Shown here piece after piece: positions 8,178 to 15,115 of a stretch of DNA of 16,868 nucleotides. The stretch is taken from positions 1 through 16,868 of the forward strand of contig DAOWGA010000091.1 of the NCBI GenBank assembly GCA_030637665.1, in the 5' to 3' direction. Each line of letters starts with the position of its first letter. Position 1 is the stretch's first letter. Origin of the DNA: Lysobacterales bacterium. Lineage in GTDB: Bacteria; Pseudomonadota; Gammaproteobacteria; Xanthomonadales; SZUA-36. A model generated the notes under the pieces. It ran no database searches, was not told the origin of the DNA, and worked only from the letters and a program-made list of their open reading frames with translations. The translations under genes were made by a program, and so were the position numbers.

Positions 8178-9673
8178 ATCTCGTACCTGAAATCCGCGAA
8201 GACGTTCTGAGAAGAACTATTGAGCGCGCTCGCGACAACCATATTATTTTGCCGACCTTCGCCCAACAGCAAAACCCTGGCAGAGTACCTGCAGAGATTG
8301 CGGCAAGACTGAAAGAAGTCGGCCTGTGGGACCTGGACCCGGTAAACCTGTTCAGGATTACCTGGAAAAACGAAGCAGTCGATCACGGTGGTGGTTTTGG
8401 CGAAGGCAACTGGATCGAATTCCCGCCGGCACTCACCGGAGTTGATGCAACCATCATCGGCATCGTCGGCAAGTGGTTCCCCACCGGCGCCCACAAGGTC
8501 GGCGCCGCCTATGGCTGCCTGGTTCCGCGCCTGGTCACCGGAAACTTCGACCCCGACAGACAAAAGGCGGTTTGGCCTTCAACCGGCAACTACTGCCGCG
8601 GCGGCGCTTATGATTGCGCTCTGCTGGCCTGTCCGGCGGTGGCCATCCTGCCCGAAGGCATGAGCCGCGAGCGCTTCGAGTGGCTGGAGGAAATCGGTAC
8701 CGACGAAATCATCGCCACCCCGGGTACCGAATCCAACGTCAAAGAAATTTATGACAAGTGCTGGGAACTGCGCCGGCAACGTGGTGATGAAGTAGTCATT
8801 TTTAACCAGTTCGAAGAATTCGGCAATGCGATCTGGCATTACCACGTGACCGGATCTTTCATTGAGGAAATCTTCCAGAACCACTACAGCCGGAACCGCC
8901 GCTTGTCGGCCCTGGTGAGCGCTACCGGTTCGGCCGGGACACTGGCCGCAGGTGACTTCTTACGCTGCGGCCATCCCGGGGTCCGGGTGGTGGCCACTGA
9001 AGCCCTGCAGTGCCCCACCTTGCTTGGCTTCGGCTTTGGTGAACACCGCATCGAAGGAATCGGTGACAAGCACATCCCGTGGATACACAACGTACGCAAC
9101 ACCGACATGGTGGCCGCCGTAGACGATGAACAGACCATGCAATTGATGCGTCTTTTCAACCAAGAGGCAGGCCGCAACTGCCTGCAACGTGAAGGTGTGG
9201 ACGAGCGCACCATCCATGCGCTCAGCCAGATCGGCATTTCCGGCCTTTGCAACCTGGTGGCCAGCATCAAAACCGCCCGCTACTACGACATGGATGGCCG
9301 TGACGTGATTTTCACTCCGCTTACAGATTCCATGGAGCTGTATGCTTCCCGCCTGGAGGAAATGGAAGCGGCGCACGGGGCTTACACGACTCACCTGGCT
9401 GACCAGCACTTCGCCCGCTACCTGCAGGGCACGACCACTGACCACCTGCGCGAATTGAACTACTCCGACCGCAAGGCGCTGCACAATTTCAAATACTTCA
9501 CCTGGGTGGAACAGCAGGGCCGCAGCGCGGACGAATTACGACAACTGTGGGATCCCGACTTCTGGCAGCAGGTCTTCTCCCACCAGGTAGTCGATGAGTG
9601 GGACCGCCTGATCAATTCATTCAACGCATCAACCGGATTGCTCAAACAGGCGGTAGCCGGAGACACTTCATGA
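8174..9673 (+). CDS. PLP-dependent fold-type II enzyme, TrpB-like; possible lyase of purine pathway
   Basis: The product is a 499-residue pyridoxal-phosphate enzyme of the tryptophan-synthase-beta/ammonia-lyase fold. The Schiff-base lysine is probably K108 in TGAHKVGAAYG, which resembles the TrpB HTGAHK motif. A substrate-binding STGN loop lies at 136-139, and a phosphate-binding glycine/serine loop at SATGSAGTLAAG. A C-terminal extension of about 100 residues lies beyond the usual core. The GTG start at 8174 overlaps the xdhD stop (GTGA) and has a strong GGGAGGAG ribosome site at 8162-8169, so it is coupled to xdhD; its own stop overlaps ygeY. In E. coli the related slot holds YgeX (2,3-diaminopropionate ammonia-lyase, about 398 residues), but motifs and length here do not match YgeX. 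A beta-elimination or ammonia-lyase role on a diaminopropionate-like intermediate is inferred from context; I do not recognise a characterised orthologue. Confidence 0.85.
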   Translation: MNLVPEIREDVLRRTIERARDNHIILPTFAQQQNPGRVPAEIAARLKEVGLWDLDPVNLFRITWKNEAVDHGGGFGEGNWIEFPPALTGVDATIIGIVGKWFPTGAHKVGAAYGCLVPRLVTGNFDPDRQKAVWPSTGNYCRGGAYDCALLACPAVAILPEGMSRERFEWLEEIGTDEIIATPGTESNVKEIYDKCWELRRQRGDEVVIFNQFEEFGNAIWHYHVTGSFIEEIFQNHYSRNRRLSALVSATGSAGTLAAGDFLRCGHPGVRVVATEALQCPTLLGFGFGEHRIEGIGDKHIPWIHNVRNTDMVAAVDDEQTMQLMRLFNQEAGRNCLQREGVDERTIHALSQIGISGLCNLVASIKTARYYDMDGRDVIFTPLTDSMELYASRLEEMEAAHGAYTTHLADQHFARYLQGTTTDHLRELNYSDRKALHNFKYFTWVEQQGRSADELRQLWDPDFWQQVFSHQVVDEWDRLINSFNASTGLLKQAVAGDTS

Positions 9674-10881
9674 GCAGTAAATACTATGACAGCGCGGTGG
9701 AGCTCAAGGCAGGCCTGGTCAAATTCCTGCAGGACATCATCCGCATACCTTCGCTGAGCTCTCAGGAAGGCGCCGTCATTGAGCGCATCCGGGAGGAAAT
9801 GGAGCAACTCGGCTATGACGAAGTGAGCGTTGATCCGATGGGCAACCTGCTGGGCCGGATCGGCAACGGACCCCGCGTGATCGCACTGGATGGACACGTC
9901 GATACCGTCGATATCGGCGACCCGTCCATGTGGGAACGTGATCCGCATTCCGGTGATGTTGAAAACGGAATTCTTTATGGCCGTGGCGCCAGCGACATGA
10001 AAGGCGGGGTAGCTTCCAGCGTCTACGCGGGCGCCCTGCTAAAGCGCATGGGCGTACCGGAAGAAGTCACCCTCTACGTCACAGCCACCGTGCAGGAAGA
10101 AGACTGCGACGGCTTGTGCTGGCAATACATCGTCAACGAAGACGGTCTGCGCCCTGAGTTGGTAGTGATCACTGAACCTACCAGTCTGCGCATTTATCGT
10201 GGACAACGCGGGCGCATGGAAATGGTCGTACACACATCCGGTGTCTCCTGTCATGGATCAGCGCCTGAGCGTGGCGTCAATGCCATTTACAAGATGGCGG
10301 GAATTGTTTCCGATATCGAGCAACTGAACGAACGGCTGGAGCCACGCGATCCGCTGGGCAAGGGTTCGATCACTATCAGCGAGATCCGTTCCACATCCCC
10401 CAGCCTGTGCGCAGTAGCCGACGGCTGCAGCATTCACCTGGATCGCCGTCTCACGGTAGGCGAGACGGAAAAAACTTCTGTGGATGAGATTCTCGCCCTG
10501 CCATCGGTACAGGCCGCAGAGGCCACGGTGGCCGTCCTCGATTACGCCGTGCCGAGTCACACCGGTCTGACTTACCCTACCCGCAAATATTTTCCAAGCT
10601 GGGAAATAGCTGAAAACGACCCCGTGATCGAGTCCGCCAGGGCCGCTTTCCTCGAGGCATTTGAAGAACAGGCAGAGACTGGATTCTGGACTTTCAGTAC
10701 CAACGGTGTTGCCACGGCCGGCATGCACGGCATCCCGACTTTCGGGTTCGGGCCGGGCCATGAACATTTTGCACATGCACCCAATGAACAAACCGAAGTC
10801 GAGCACCTGGTGCGTTGCACCGCGTTCTACGCCGCCTACATCAACACATTCGCCAGCAACCCCGGAGCAGAAAGGCCATGA
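9670..10881 (+). CDS. ygeY: YgeY-family M20 metallohydrolase
   Basis: This is a di-zinc amidohydrolase/peptidase of the M20 family (ArgE/DapE/carboxypeptidase G2 clan), in the selenium-metabolism-linked YgeY branch. The ATG at 9670 overlaps the previous stop (ATGA) and has GGAG at 9659-9662 with 7-base spacing; it gives 403 residues, the same length as E. coli YgeY. Metal ligands and catalytic residues are all visible: H76 and D78 (DGHVDTVD), D109 (GRGASDMKGG), the general base E143 with E144 (QEED), E169 (ITEPTS), and H369 near the C-terminus (GHEHFAHAPNEQ). The dimerisation domain lies in the middle (SCHGSAPERGVNA). Likely function is hydrolysis of a linear ureido/amide intermediate of purine breakdown to an amino acid, next to YgeW; the substrate is inferred. 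Confidence 0.93.
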   Translation: MSSKYYDSAVELKAGLVKFLQDIIRIPSLSSQEGAVIERIREEMEQLGYDEVSVDPMGNLLGRIGNGPRVIALDGHVDTVDIGDPSMWERDPHSGDVENGILYGRGASDMKGGVASSVYAGALLKRMGVPEEVTLYVTATVQEEDCDGLCWQYIVNEDGLRPELVVITEPTSLRIYRGQRGRMEMVVHTSGVSCHGSAPERGVNAIYKMAGIVSDIEQLNERLEPRDPLGKGSITISEIRSTSPSLCAVADGCSIHLDRRLTVGETEKTSVDEILALPSVQAAEATVAVLDYAVPSHTGLTYPTRKYFPSWEIAENDPVIESARAAFLEAFEEQAETGFWTFSTNGVATAGMHGIPTFGFGPGHEHFAHAPNEQTEVEHLVRCTAFYAAYINTFASNPGAERP

Positions 10882-11879
10882 ACCAGACAGCAAAATCCAT
10901 TAGCGACCGGATGAAAGGCCGCGACTGGTTGATGACGCAGGACTGGTCCGATGCGGAAATCGAACTCGCCCTGGACACGGCGGTGCAATTGAAAAAAGAA
11001 TTCAAAGCAGGCATCACCAGCCTGCATCTCCCGCACAAAACGATTTTCCTGATCTTTTTTGACAAGTCCACCCGCACCCGCAATTCGTTCGAGGCCGGCA
11101 TCACCCAACTGGGTGGCCACGCACATTTCGTTGATTCCGAGACATCACAGATCGCCCACGGTGAAAGCCCGAAAGACATGGGCATCATTCTCTCCAGTTA
11201 CGGGCATGGAATTGCCATCCGCCATGACCTGGTGCCCGGTGAGGGCCAATCCTATATGCGTGAAGTCGCACGCTGGGCCAAAGTACCGGTCATCAACATG
11301 CAGTGCGACGTCGATCACCCCTGCCAGACCCTGGCCGACCTGATGACGATTCGCGAGGAGTTCGGCAAGGACCTGCGCGACCTGAAAATCGCTGTTTCAT
11401 GGGCCTACGCGCCAAGCTATGTCAAACCCATGTCGGTTCCACAAGGGCTGATCATGCTCATGACCCGGCTCGGCATGAACGTGACCCTGGCGCACCCGCC
11501 CGAGTACACGCTGATGGATGAGCCGATGAGACTGGCACGCGATAACGCCTTACTCTCCGGGAGCAGCTTCGAGGTGGTGGACAACATGGAAGATGCAATT
11601 GCCGATGCCGACATCGTATATCCCAAGAGTTGGGGGGTTGAATCCCTTTACGGCCAGCCTGAAGAAGCGATGAAAGTCGCCCAGCAGTACCGCAGCTGGA
11701 TCTGTGACGAGGCGATGATGGCCCGGGCAAAAGAAAAGGCGATCTACATGCATTGCCTGCCTGCGGATCGAGGCTGCGAAGTGACCGATTCGGTCATTGA
11801 CGGACCACAGTCACGAGTATATCCCGAAGCCGAGAACCGGATGCACACGGCCAAAGCCCTGATGGCGCTGACCATGTGA
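10878..11879 (+). CDS. ygeW: YgeW-type catabolic carbamoyltransferase
   Basis: This aspartate/ornithine carbamoyltransferase superfamily enzyme is probably run in reverse, releasing carbamoyl phosphate from a ureido compound. The carbamoyl-phosphate site STRTR is at 64-68, HPCQ at 147-150 and the HCLP signature at 292-295. A PKSWG segment replaces the ornithine-binding SMG loop; KSWG-like segments are seen in knotted transcarbamylases such as YgeW and acetylornithine transcarbamylase. The start is the ATG at 10878, overlapping the ygeY stop (ATGA), with GGAG at 10864-10867; a longer in-frame reading from 10815 would run deep into ygeY. The product is 333 residues, shorter than E. coli YgeW (about 396) and close to ordinary OTC length, so the assignment to YgeW rests on context and the PKSWG loop. 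The next gene is carbamate kinase, the expected partner for ATP recovery. Confidence 0.85.
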   Translation: MNQTAKSISDRMKGRDWLMTQDWSDAEIELALDTAVQLKKEFKAGITSLHLPHKTIFLIFFDKSTRTRNSFEAGITQLGGHAHFVDSETSQIAHGESPKDMGIILSSYGHGIAIRHDLVPGEGQSYMREVARWAKVPVINMQCDVDHPCQTLADLMTIREEFGKDLRDLKIAVSWAYAPSYVKPMSVPQGLIMLMTRLGMNVTLAHPPEYTLMDEPMRLARDNALLSGSSFEVVDNMEDAIADADIVYPKSWGVESLYGQPEEAMKVAQQYRSWICDEAMMARAKEKAIYMHCLPADRGCEVTDSVIDGPQSRVYPEAENRMHTAKALMALTM

Positions 11880-11900
11880 AACGCGGTGAGTTGATTGACC

Positions 11901-12878
11901 ATGCCCAGGCCATACGATAGCCAGCCAAACCATGCCGGATCCCCCCTGGTGGTGATCGCGATCGGCGGTAACTCGCTGATCAAGGACCGGGAACACAGGA
12001 CCGTGCTCGATCAGTACCGTGCTGCGGGTGAGACCAGCCAGCAAATTGCTCCCATTGCCGGGGAAGGCTACCGCGTGCTGGTGACCCACGGCAATGGACC
12101 GCAGGTGGGATTCATACTGTTGCGCTCTGAACTGGCCCGGGAGGTACTGCATGAGGTTCCGCTGGAAAACTGTGTCGCGGACACGCAGGGCGCGATCGGT
12201 TACCAGATAGCCCAGACATTGCATAATGAACTGCACCGCCTGGGTCTGGATAAACGGGTCGTTTCGGTGGTGACACAAGTCGTGGTAGATCCGGAAGATC
12301 CCAGTTTTGACCACCCCGACAAACCGATTGGTCCTTTCCTGAGCGCATCGCAGGCCGCCGAGCATGCCAAATCAAACGGCTGGGTAGTTGCAGAAGACGC
12401 GGGCCGGGGCTGGCGGCGCCTGGTGCCCTCGCCACAACCGCTGGAAATCATTGAATTGCCCACCATCCGGAATTTGCTTGATTCCGGAACCCTGGTGGTT
12501 GCAGCAGGAGGCGGCGGAATCCCGGTGGTACGCAGAACCGATGGCTCATTGCAGGGCCGCGATGCGGTAATTGACAAGGACGCTGCGTCCTGCCTGCTCG
12601 CCTGCCAACTGGGTGCTTCCGTGCTGATTTTTTCCACCAGCGTTGAGCGGGCCGCAAGATTCTTCAACACGCCCCGGCAGATGGACATTGACCGGATGAA
12701 CGTCACACAGTGCCGAAAATACCTGGCAGAGGGGCATTTTCTTCCCGGCAGCATGCGTCCAAAAATTGTCAGCGCGCTTGCATTTCTCGAAGCGGGTGGC
12801 GAGAAAGTGATCATCACCCGGCCTCATCAACTGGAAGATGCCCTGCACGGATTGTGCGGCACACATATTATGCCGTGA
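11901..12878 (+). CDS. arcC: Carbamate kinase (YqeA/ArcC family)
   Basis: The enzyme converts carbamoyl phosphate and ADP to ATP plus carbamate (then NH3 and CO2), the energy-yielding end of a fermentative ureido pathway. The product is 325 residues from the ATG at 11901 (family 295-315), with about 15 extra N-terminal residues before the first beta strand VVIAIGGNSL. Motifs of the amino-acid kinase fold are present: GGNS at 22-25, THGNGPQVG at 62-70, AAGGGGIPV at 201-209 and the DKDAAS nucleotide/phosphoryl-transfer region at 225-230. GGTGAG at 11885-11890 serves as a ribosome site. It lies 21 bases after ygeW and 13 bases before the next PLP gene, so it belongs to the same transcript. E. 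coli places yqeA in its own purine region, which favours the catabolic role over arginine-deiminase metabolism; no arcA/arcD neighbour is seen. Confidence 0.93.
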   Translation: MPRPYDSQPNHAGSPLVVIAIGGNSLIKDREHRTVLDQYRAAGETSQQIAPIAGEGYRVLVTHGNGPQVGFILLRSELAREVLHEVPLENCVADTQGAIGYQIAQTLHNELHRLGLDKRVVSVVTQVVVDPEDPSFDHPDKPIGPFLSASQAAEHAKSNGWVVAEDAGRGWRRLVPSPQPLEIIELPTIRNLLDSGTLVVAAGGGGIPVVRRTDGSLQGRDAVIDKDAASCLLACQLGASVLIFSTSVERAARFFNTPRQMDIDRMNVTQCRKYLAEGHFLPGSMRPKIVSALAFLEAGGEKVIITRPHQLEDALHGLCGTHIMP

Positions 12879-12891
12879 GAGCAGAAAGCTG

Positions 12892-14157
12892 ATGTACATG
12901 AACGGATACCGTTGTTTTGCCTGCACCACAGTGCAGCCGGTGGACTTTGCAGGGTTTCTGTGTCCGGTGTGCGGCGGCAACCTGGATATCACTTATGACT
13001 ATACCTCTGCAACGAAAGAAATTGCAGGAGGCTTCGGGGACGGTCGCCGCCAGCTGTTTCGCTACCAGGCGCTTCTGCCGGTGAGGAAATTTGCAACGCC
13101 CTTCCCTTTACGGGTCGGCGGCACACCCCTGTACCAGGCCTCCCGCCTGGGCAAGCAGGCCGGTCTTCGAAGCCTGTATCTCAAAGACGAGACCTGTAAT
13201 CCGAGTGCCTCGTTCAAAGACCGCGCCAGCGCAGTGGTTATCCGCAGAGCTATCGATAACGGCGCCGGCATCGTGTCCGCCGCCAGTACCGGAAATGCAG
13301 GATCTTCACTGGCCTGCCTGACCGCAGCACATGGTTTACGATCGGTCATCTTTGTTCCCGAGACTGCACCGCCTGCAAAACTGACCCAATCGCTTGCCTA
13401 CGGCGCCAGGGTGCTCGCGGTACGCGGCAACTACGACGATGCCTTTGACCTGTGCCTGGCTGCATCTGAAGAGTTTGGCTGGTTCAATCGCAGCACCGGT
13501 TTCAACCCTTTTACCCGAGAAGGCAAAAAGACCTGCGCATTCGAAATCTGGGAGGACCTGGCCGGCCGGATTCCGGACCGGGTGGTGGTCCCCAGCGGGG
13601 ACGGCAACATGCTGAGTGGAATCTGGAAAGGCTGGACTGACTTGAAAGCGGCGGGGCTGATCAGGCATCTGCCGAAAATTGACTGCGCCCAGTCCACCGC
13701 AAGTGATGCCATCTGCCGGACTGTGCGCCGCCTTCGTGACAGCGATAAAGCCGAAATGAACTGGTCTCAAGTTTCCGTAGACGAAGTACGGGCAAGCACA
13801 CTGGCCGACTCGATATCCGTAAACCGGCCACGCGATGGCCTGGCCGCGGTACAGGCCATCTTTCAATCCGGTGGCGAGGCGGTTGCTGTTACGGACGAAG
13901 AGATATTGAAAGCCATCCCCGAGATGGCGGGTTCCACCGGGGTCTTTCCCGAACCGGCTGCTGCGGCGCCCTGGGCTGCTGTGAAACAGATGGTCAAGGA
14001 TGAAATCATCAGGCCGGGCGAACTTGTAGTTTGTATCGTTTCCGGAAGCGGTCTCAAGGACGCGGCCCGTGCTGGTGAAGCCATCGGCGCTCCGCAGGTG
14101 ATCGATCCTTCACTCGCTGCCGTCAGGGATGCCCTGTGCCTGGAGATTCAGCCATGA
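12892..14157 (+). CDS. Threonine synthase-like PLP enzyme with N-terminal zinc ribbon
   Basis: This 421-residue fold-type-II PLP enzyme resembles the Bacillus/archaeal threonine synthase class. A zinc ribbon of two CxxC knuckles is at C8/C11 and C24/C27. The PLP lysine is K109 in NPSASFKDRAS (class II threonine synthases typically have NPTGSFKDR), and the substrate loop is STGNAG at 132-137. The phosphate-binding loop is PSGDGNMLSG, and the C-terminus keeps the threonine-synthase-like STGVFPEPAAAA segment. The start is chosen as ATG 12892, 13 bases after the carbamate kinase stop; the longer reading from 12838 lies inside that gene, and ATG 12898 is an alternative. It could be a genuine threonine synthase (thrC) or a specialised paralogue acting on an amino acid of the purine pathway such as diaminopropionate. 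Its position immediately behind carbamate kinase, without hom/thrB neighbours, favours the latter, but this is inference. Confidence 0.85.
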   Translation: MYMNGYRCFACTTVQPVDFAGFLCPVCGGNLDITYDYTSATKEIAGGFGDGRRQLFRYQALLPVRKFATPFPLRVGGTPLYQASRLGKQAGLRSLYLKDETCNPSASFKDRASAVVIRRAIDNGAGIVSAASTGNAGSSLACLTAAHGLRSVIFVPETAPPAKLTQSLAYGARVLAVRGNYDDAFDLCLAASEEFGWFNRSTGFNPFTREGKKTCAFEIWEDLAGRIPDRVVVPSGDGNMLSGIWKGWTDLKAAGLIRHLPKIDCAQSTASDAICRTVRRLRDSDKAEMNWSQVSVDEVRASTLADSISVNRPRDGLAAVQAIFQSGGEAVAVTDEEILKAIPEMAGSTGVFPEPAAAAPWAAVKQMVKDEIIRPGELVVCIVSGSGLKDAARAGEAIGAPQVIDPSLAAVRDALCLEIQP

Positions 14158-14204
14158 AAAGAAAAAGCGAAAATTTCTTTTTGCCTCAAAATACCCGACA
14201 ATAG
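14154..14204 (+). CDS. 16-codon small ORF overlapping the end of the threonine synthase-like gene (doubtful)
   Basis: An ATG at 14154 overlaps the preceding TGA as ATGA and opens a 16-codon frame beginning MKRKSENFF and ending at TAG 14202-14204. It is lysine-rich and ribosomes terminating on the upstream gene could reinitiate here. GGAG at 14142-14145 lies 8 bases upstream, which is acceptable spacing. There is no recognisable product and it may simply be chance. Confidence 0.15.
   Translation: MKRKSENFFLPQNTRQ
14188..14198 (+). repeat. AAAATACCCGA motif, copy 1
   Basis: This 11-bp word lies 89 bases upstream of the secreted-protein start and recurs 93 bases upstream of the malic enzyme start. 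It is followed by GACAAT (14197-14202), a weak -10-like hexamer, so the pair may mark equivalent promoter positions. No convincing -35 was found. Confidence 0.3.
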
Positions 14205-14276
14205 CCAGGGTGATGATCCGTTGTCATCCAGAACCGCAAGGAATTCCCTTCTTGGGCAGAGGAATGGAGTCTAATT

Positions 14277-14957
14277 ATGCAAACAAATCTGAAACCACTT
14301 GCCTTGATTGCGAGCCTGGCGGTGATTTTCATGGTGAATCCTGTAATGCCTTTGCAGGCTGCGGAGGTCGATTTTTCCTGCATGAAAGATAGAGTCCGGG
14401 AAAAAATCCAGGTCAGTGGTCGCTTCAAAGAATTTGATGTCATTTTAGAGAACCACTGCCCGGGTCCGGTCTACTGGTCAGTGTGCATCGAGCGAATGGA
14501 TCCATGGACAAGCAAAAAGCTGGAAACACTCACTCCGTCAGGCCAGGTCCAGGCGGAAAAGAAAACCCGGGTTAACCTGCGGATGAGCAGGCTCAGCGAG
14601 GAATCTGATCCCCAGGCTGTGTTTGAAGAATTCTATTTAAGTATTACATATGCCCTGGACCCTACTTTGAAAGCGCAATGTGTCGCCAGCGCCTGTGAAT
14701 CGCAAAAACGTGATTTAAGAGTTGAATTCAGGGCCAACAAACAAGCCAGGCAAAAGGTAAACAAGGCGCTCGCAGCCCGCATCGCGACTGAATGCCCTGA
14801 TTCCGGCTGGGGTGGCACTCAGCAGGCTGACTGTGAAGCTGATATCCGCCAGGCCAGTCAATCTGAGCTTGACCAGTTTGCGCAACAGGAAAAAGAGCTG
14901 AAAGAAAAGCTGGCAGCGGTTGACCCGGAACGATGCCAGGTTTATGGGGGAGGTTGA
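14277..14957 (+). CDS. Probable secreted cysteine-containing protein of unknown function
   Basis: I do not recognise this 226-residue protein. It starts at ATG 14277 with GGAG at 14266-14269 (7-base spacing). The N-terminus is a typical Sec signal peptide: one lysine, then a hydrophobic core (LALIASLAVIFMV) and a small-residue cleavage region near residues 27-29 (LQAAE), implying a periplasmic or exported product. The mature part contains eight cysteines (for example FSCMKD, ENHC, SVC, AQC, SAC, TEC, ADC, ERC), consistent with up to four disulfides. The middle has beta-strand-like alternating sequence. The last ~40 residues before the final cysteine are charged and helical (SELDQFAQQEKELKEKL), possibly coiled coil, with a GGG C-terminus. 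It is 119 bases from the purine cluster and likely has its own promoter; no functional link is apparent. Confidence 0.75.
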   Translation: MQTNLKPLALIASLAVIFMVNPVMPLQAAEVDFSCMKDRVREKIQVSGRFKEFDVILENHCPGPVYWSVCIERMDPWTSKKLETLTPSGQVQAEKKTRVNLRMSRLSEESDPQAVFEEFYLSITYALDPTLKAQCVASACESQKRDLRVEFRANKQARQKVNKALAARIATECPDSGWGGTQQADCEADIRQASQSELDQFAQQEKELKEKLAAVDPERCQVYGGG

Positions 14958-14969
14958 GAGCGCCTTCAA

Positions 14970-14997
14970 TTGACCCGCATTAAAATGCAAAAACAAT
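14970..14997 (+). promoter_or_regulatory. Candidate sigma-70-like promoter upstream of malic enzyme
   Basis: TTGACC (14970-14975) matches a -35 box in 5 of 6 positions, and AACAAT (14992-14997) matches a -10 box in 4 of 6, with a 16-base spacer. The spacer contains an inverted repeat GCATT-AA-AATGC (14977-14988) that could be an operator. The start would leave a leader of over 100 bases before the malic enzyme ATG. A weak call. Confidence 0.3.
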
Positions 14998-15022
14998 GAT
15001 AAAGATCACGGTCACTGGGTGA

Positions 15023-15033
15023 AAAATACCCGA
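15023..15033 (+). repeat. AAAATACCCGA motif, copy 2
   Basis: Second copy of the 11-bp word, 93 bases before the malic enzyme start, followed by GATACT (15032-15037), a 4-of-6 -10-like hexamer in the same relative place as in copy 1. Confidence 0.3.
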
Positions 15034-15072
15034 TACTGGCACTGATCAAAGAGTCGATCTGTTTCACTCAAT

Positions 15073-15092
15073 GGCGGGCATTCGGCCCCGCC
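15073..15092 (+). promoter_or_regulatory. GC-rich hairpin in the malic enzyme leader
   Basis: GGCGGG (15073-15078) pairs perfectly with CCCGCC (15087-15092) around an 8-base loop, ending 11 bases before the GGGGAGA ribosome site (15104-15110). There is no following T-run, so it is not an intrinsic terminator. It may stabilise the leader or modulate ribosome access, or be a protein-binding dyad. The pairing is certain; the function is not. Confidence 0.35.
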
Positions 15093-15115
15093 TCAAAGAC
15101 AACGGGGAGAGAATA

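Noticed and set aside
9598..9669. Upstream start for ygeY
   Set aside because: ATG 9670 has a good GGAG site and gives exactly the usual family length; the extension lies inside the PLP gene.
10815..10877. Upstream start for ygeW
   Set aside because: It would overlap ygeY by more than 60 bases; the ATG at 10878 forms the same ATGA junction as its neighbours and begins the family-like sequence.
12112..12435. Minus-strand frame opposite carbamate kinase
   Set aside because: Shadow of a conserved kinase core; no independent evidence.
14161..14185. Intrinsic terminator after the threonine synthase-like gene
   Set aside because: The possible stem AAAAAG/CTTTTT is A-T only with a 9-base loop and no GC core, too weak to call.
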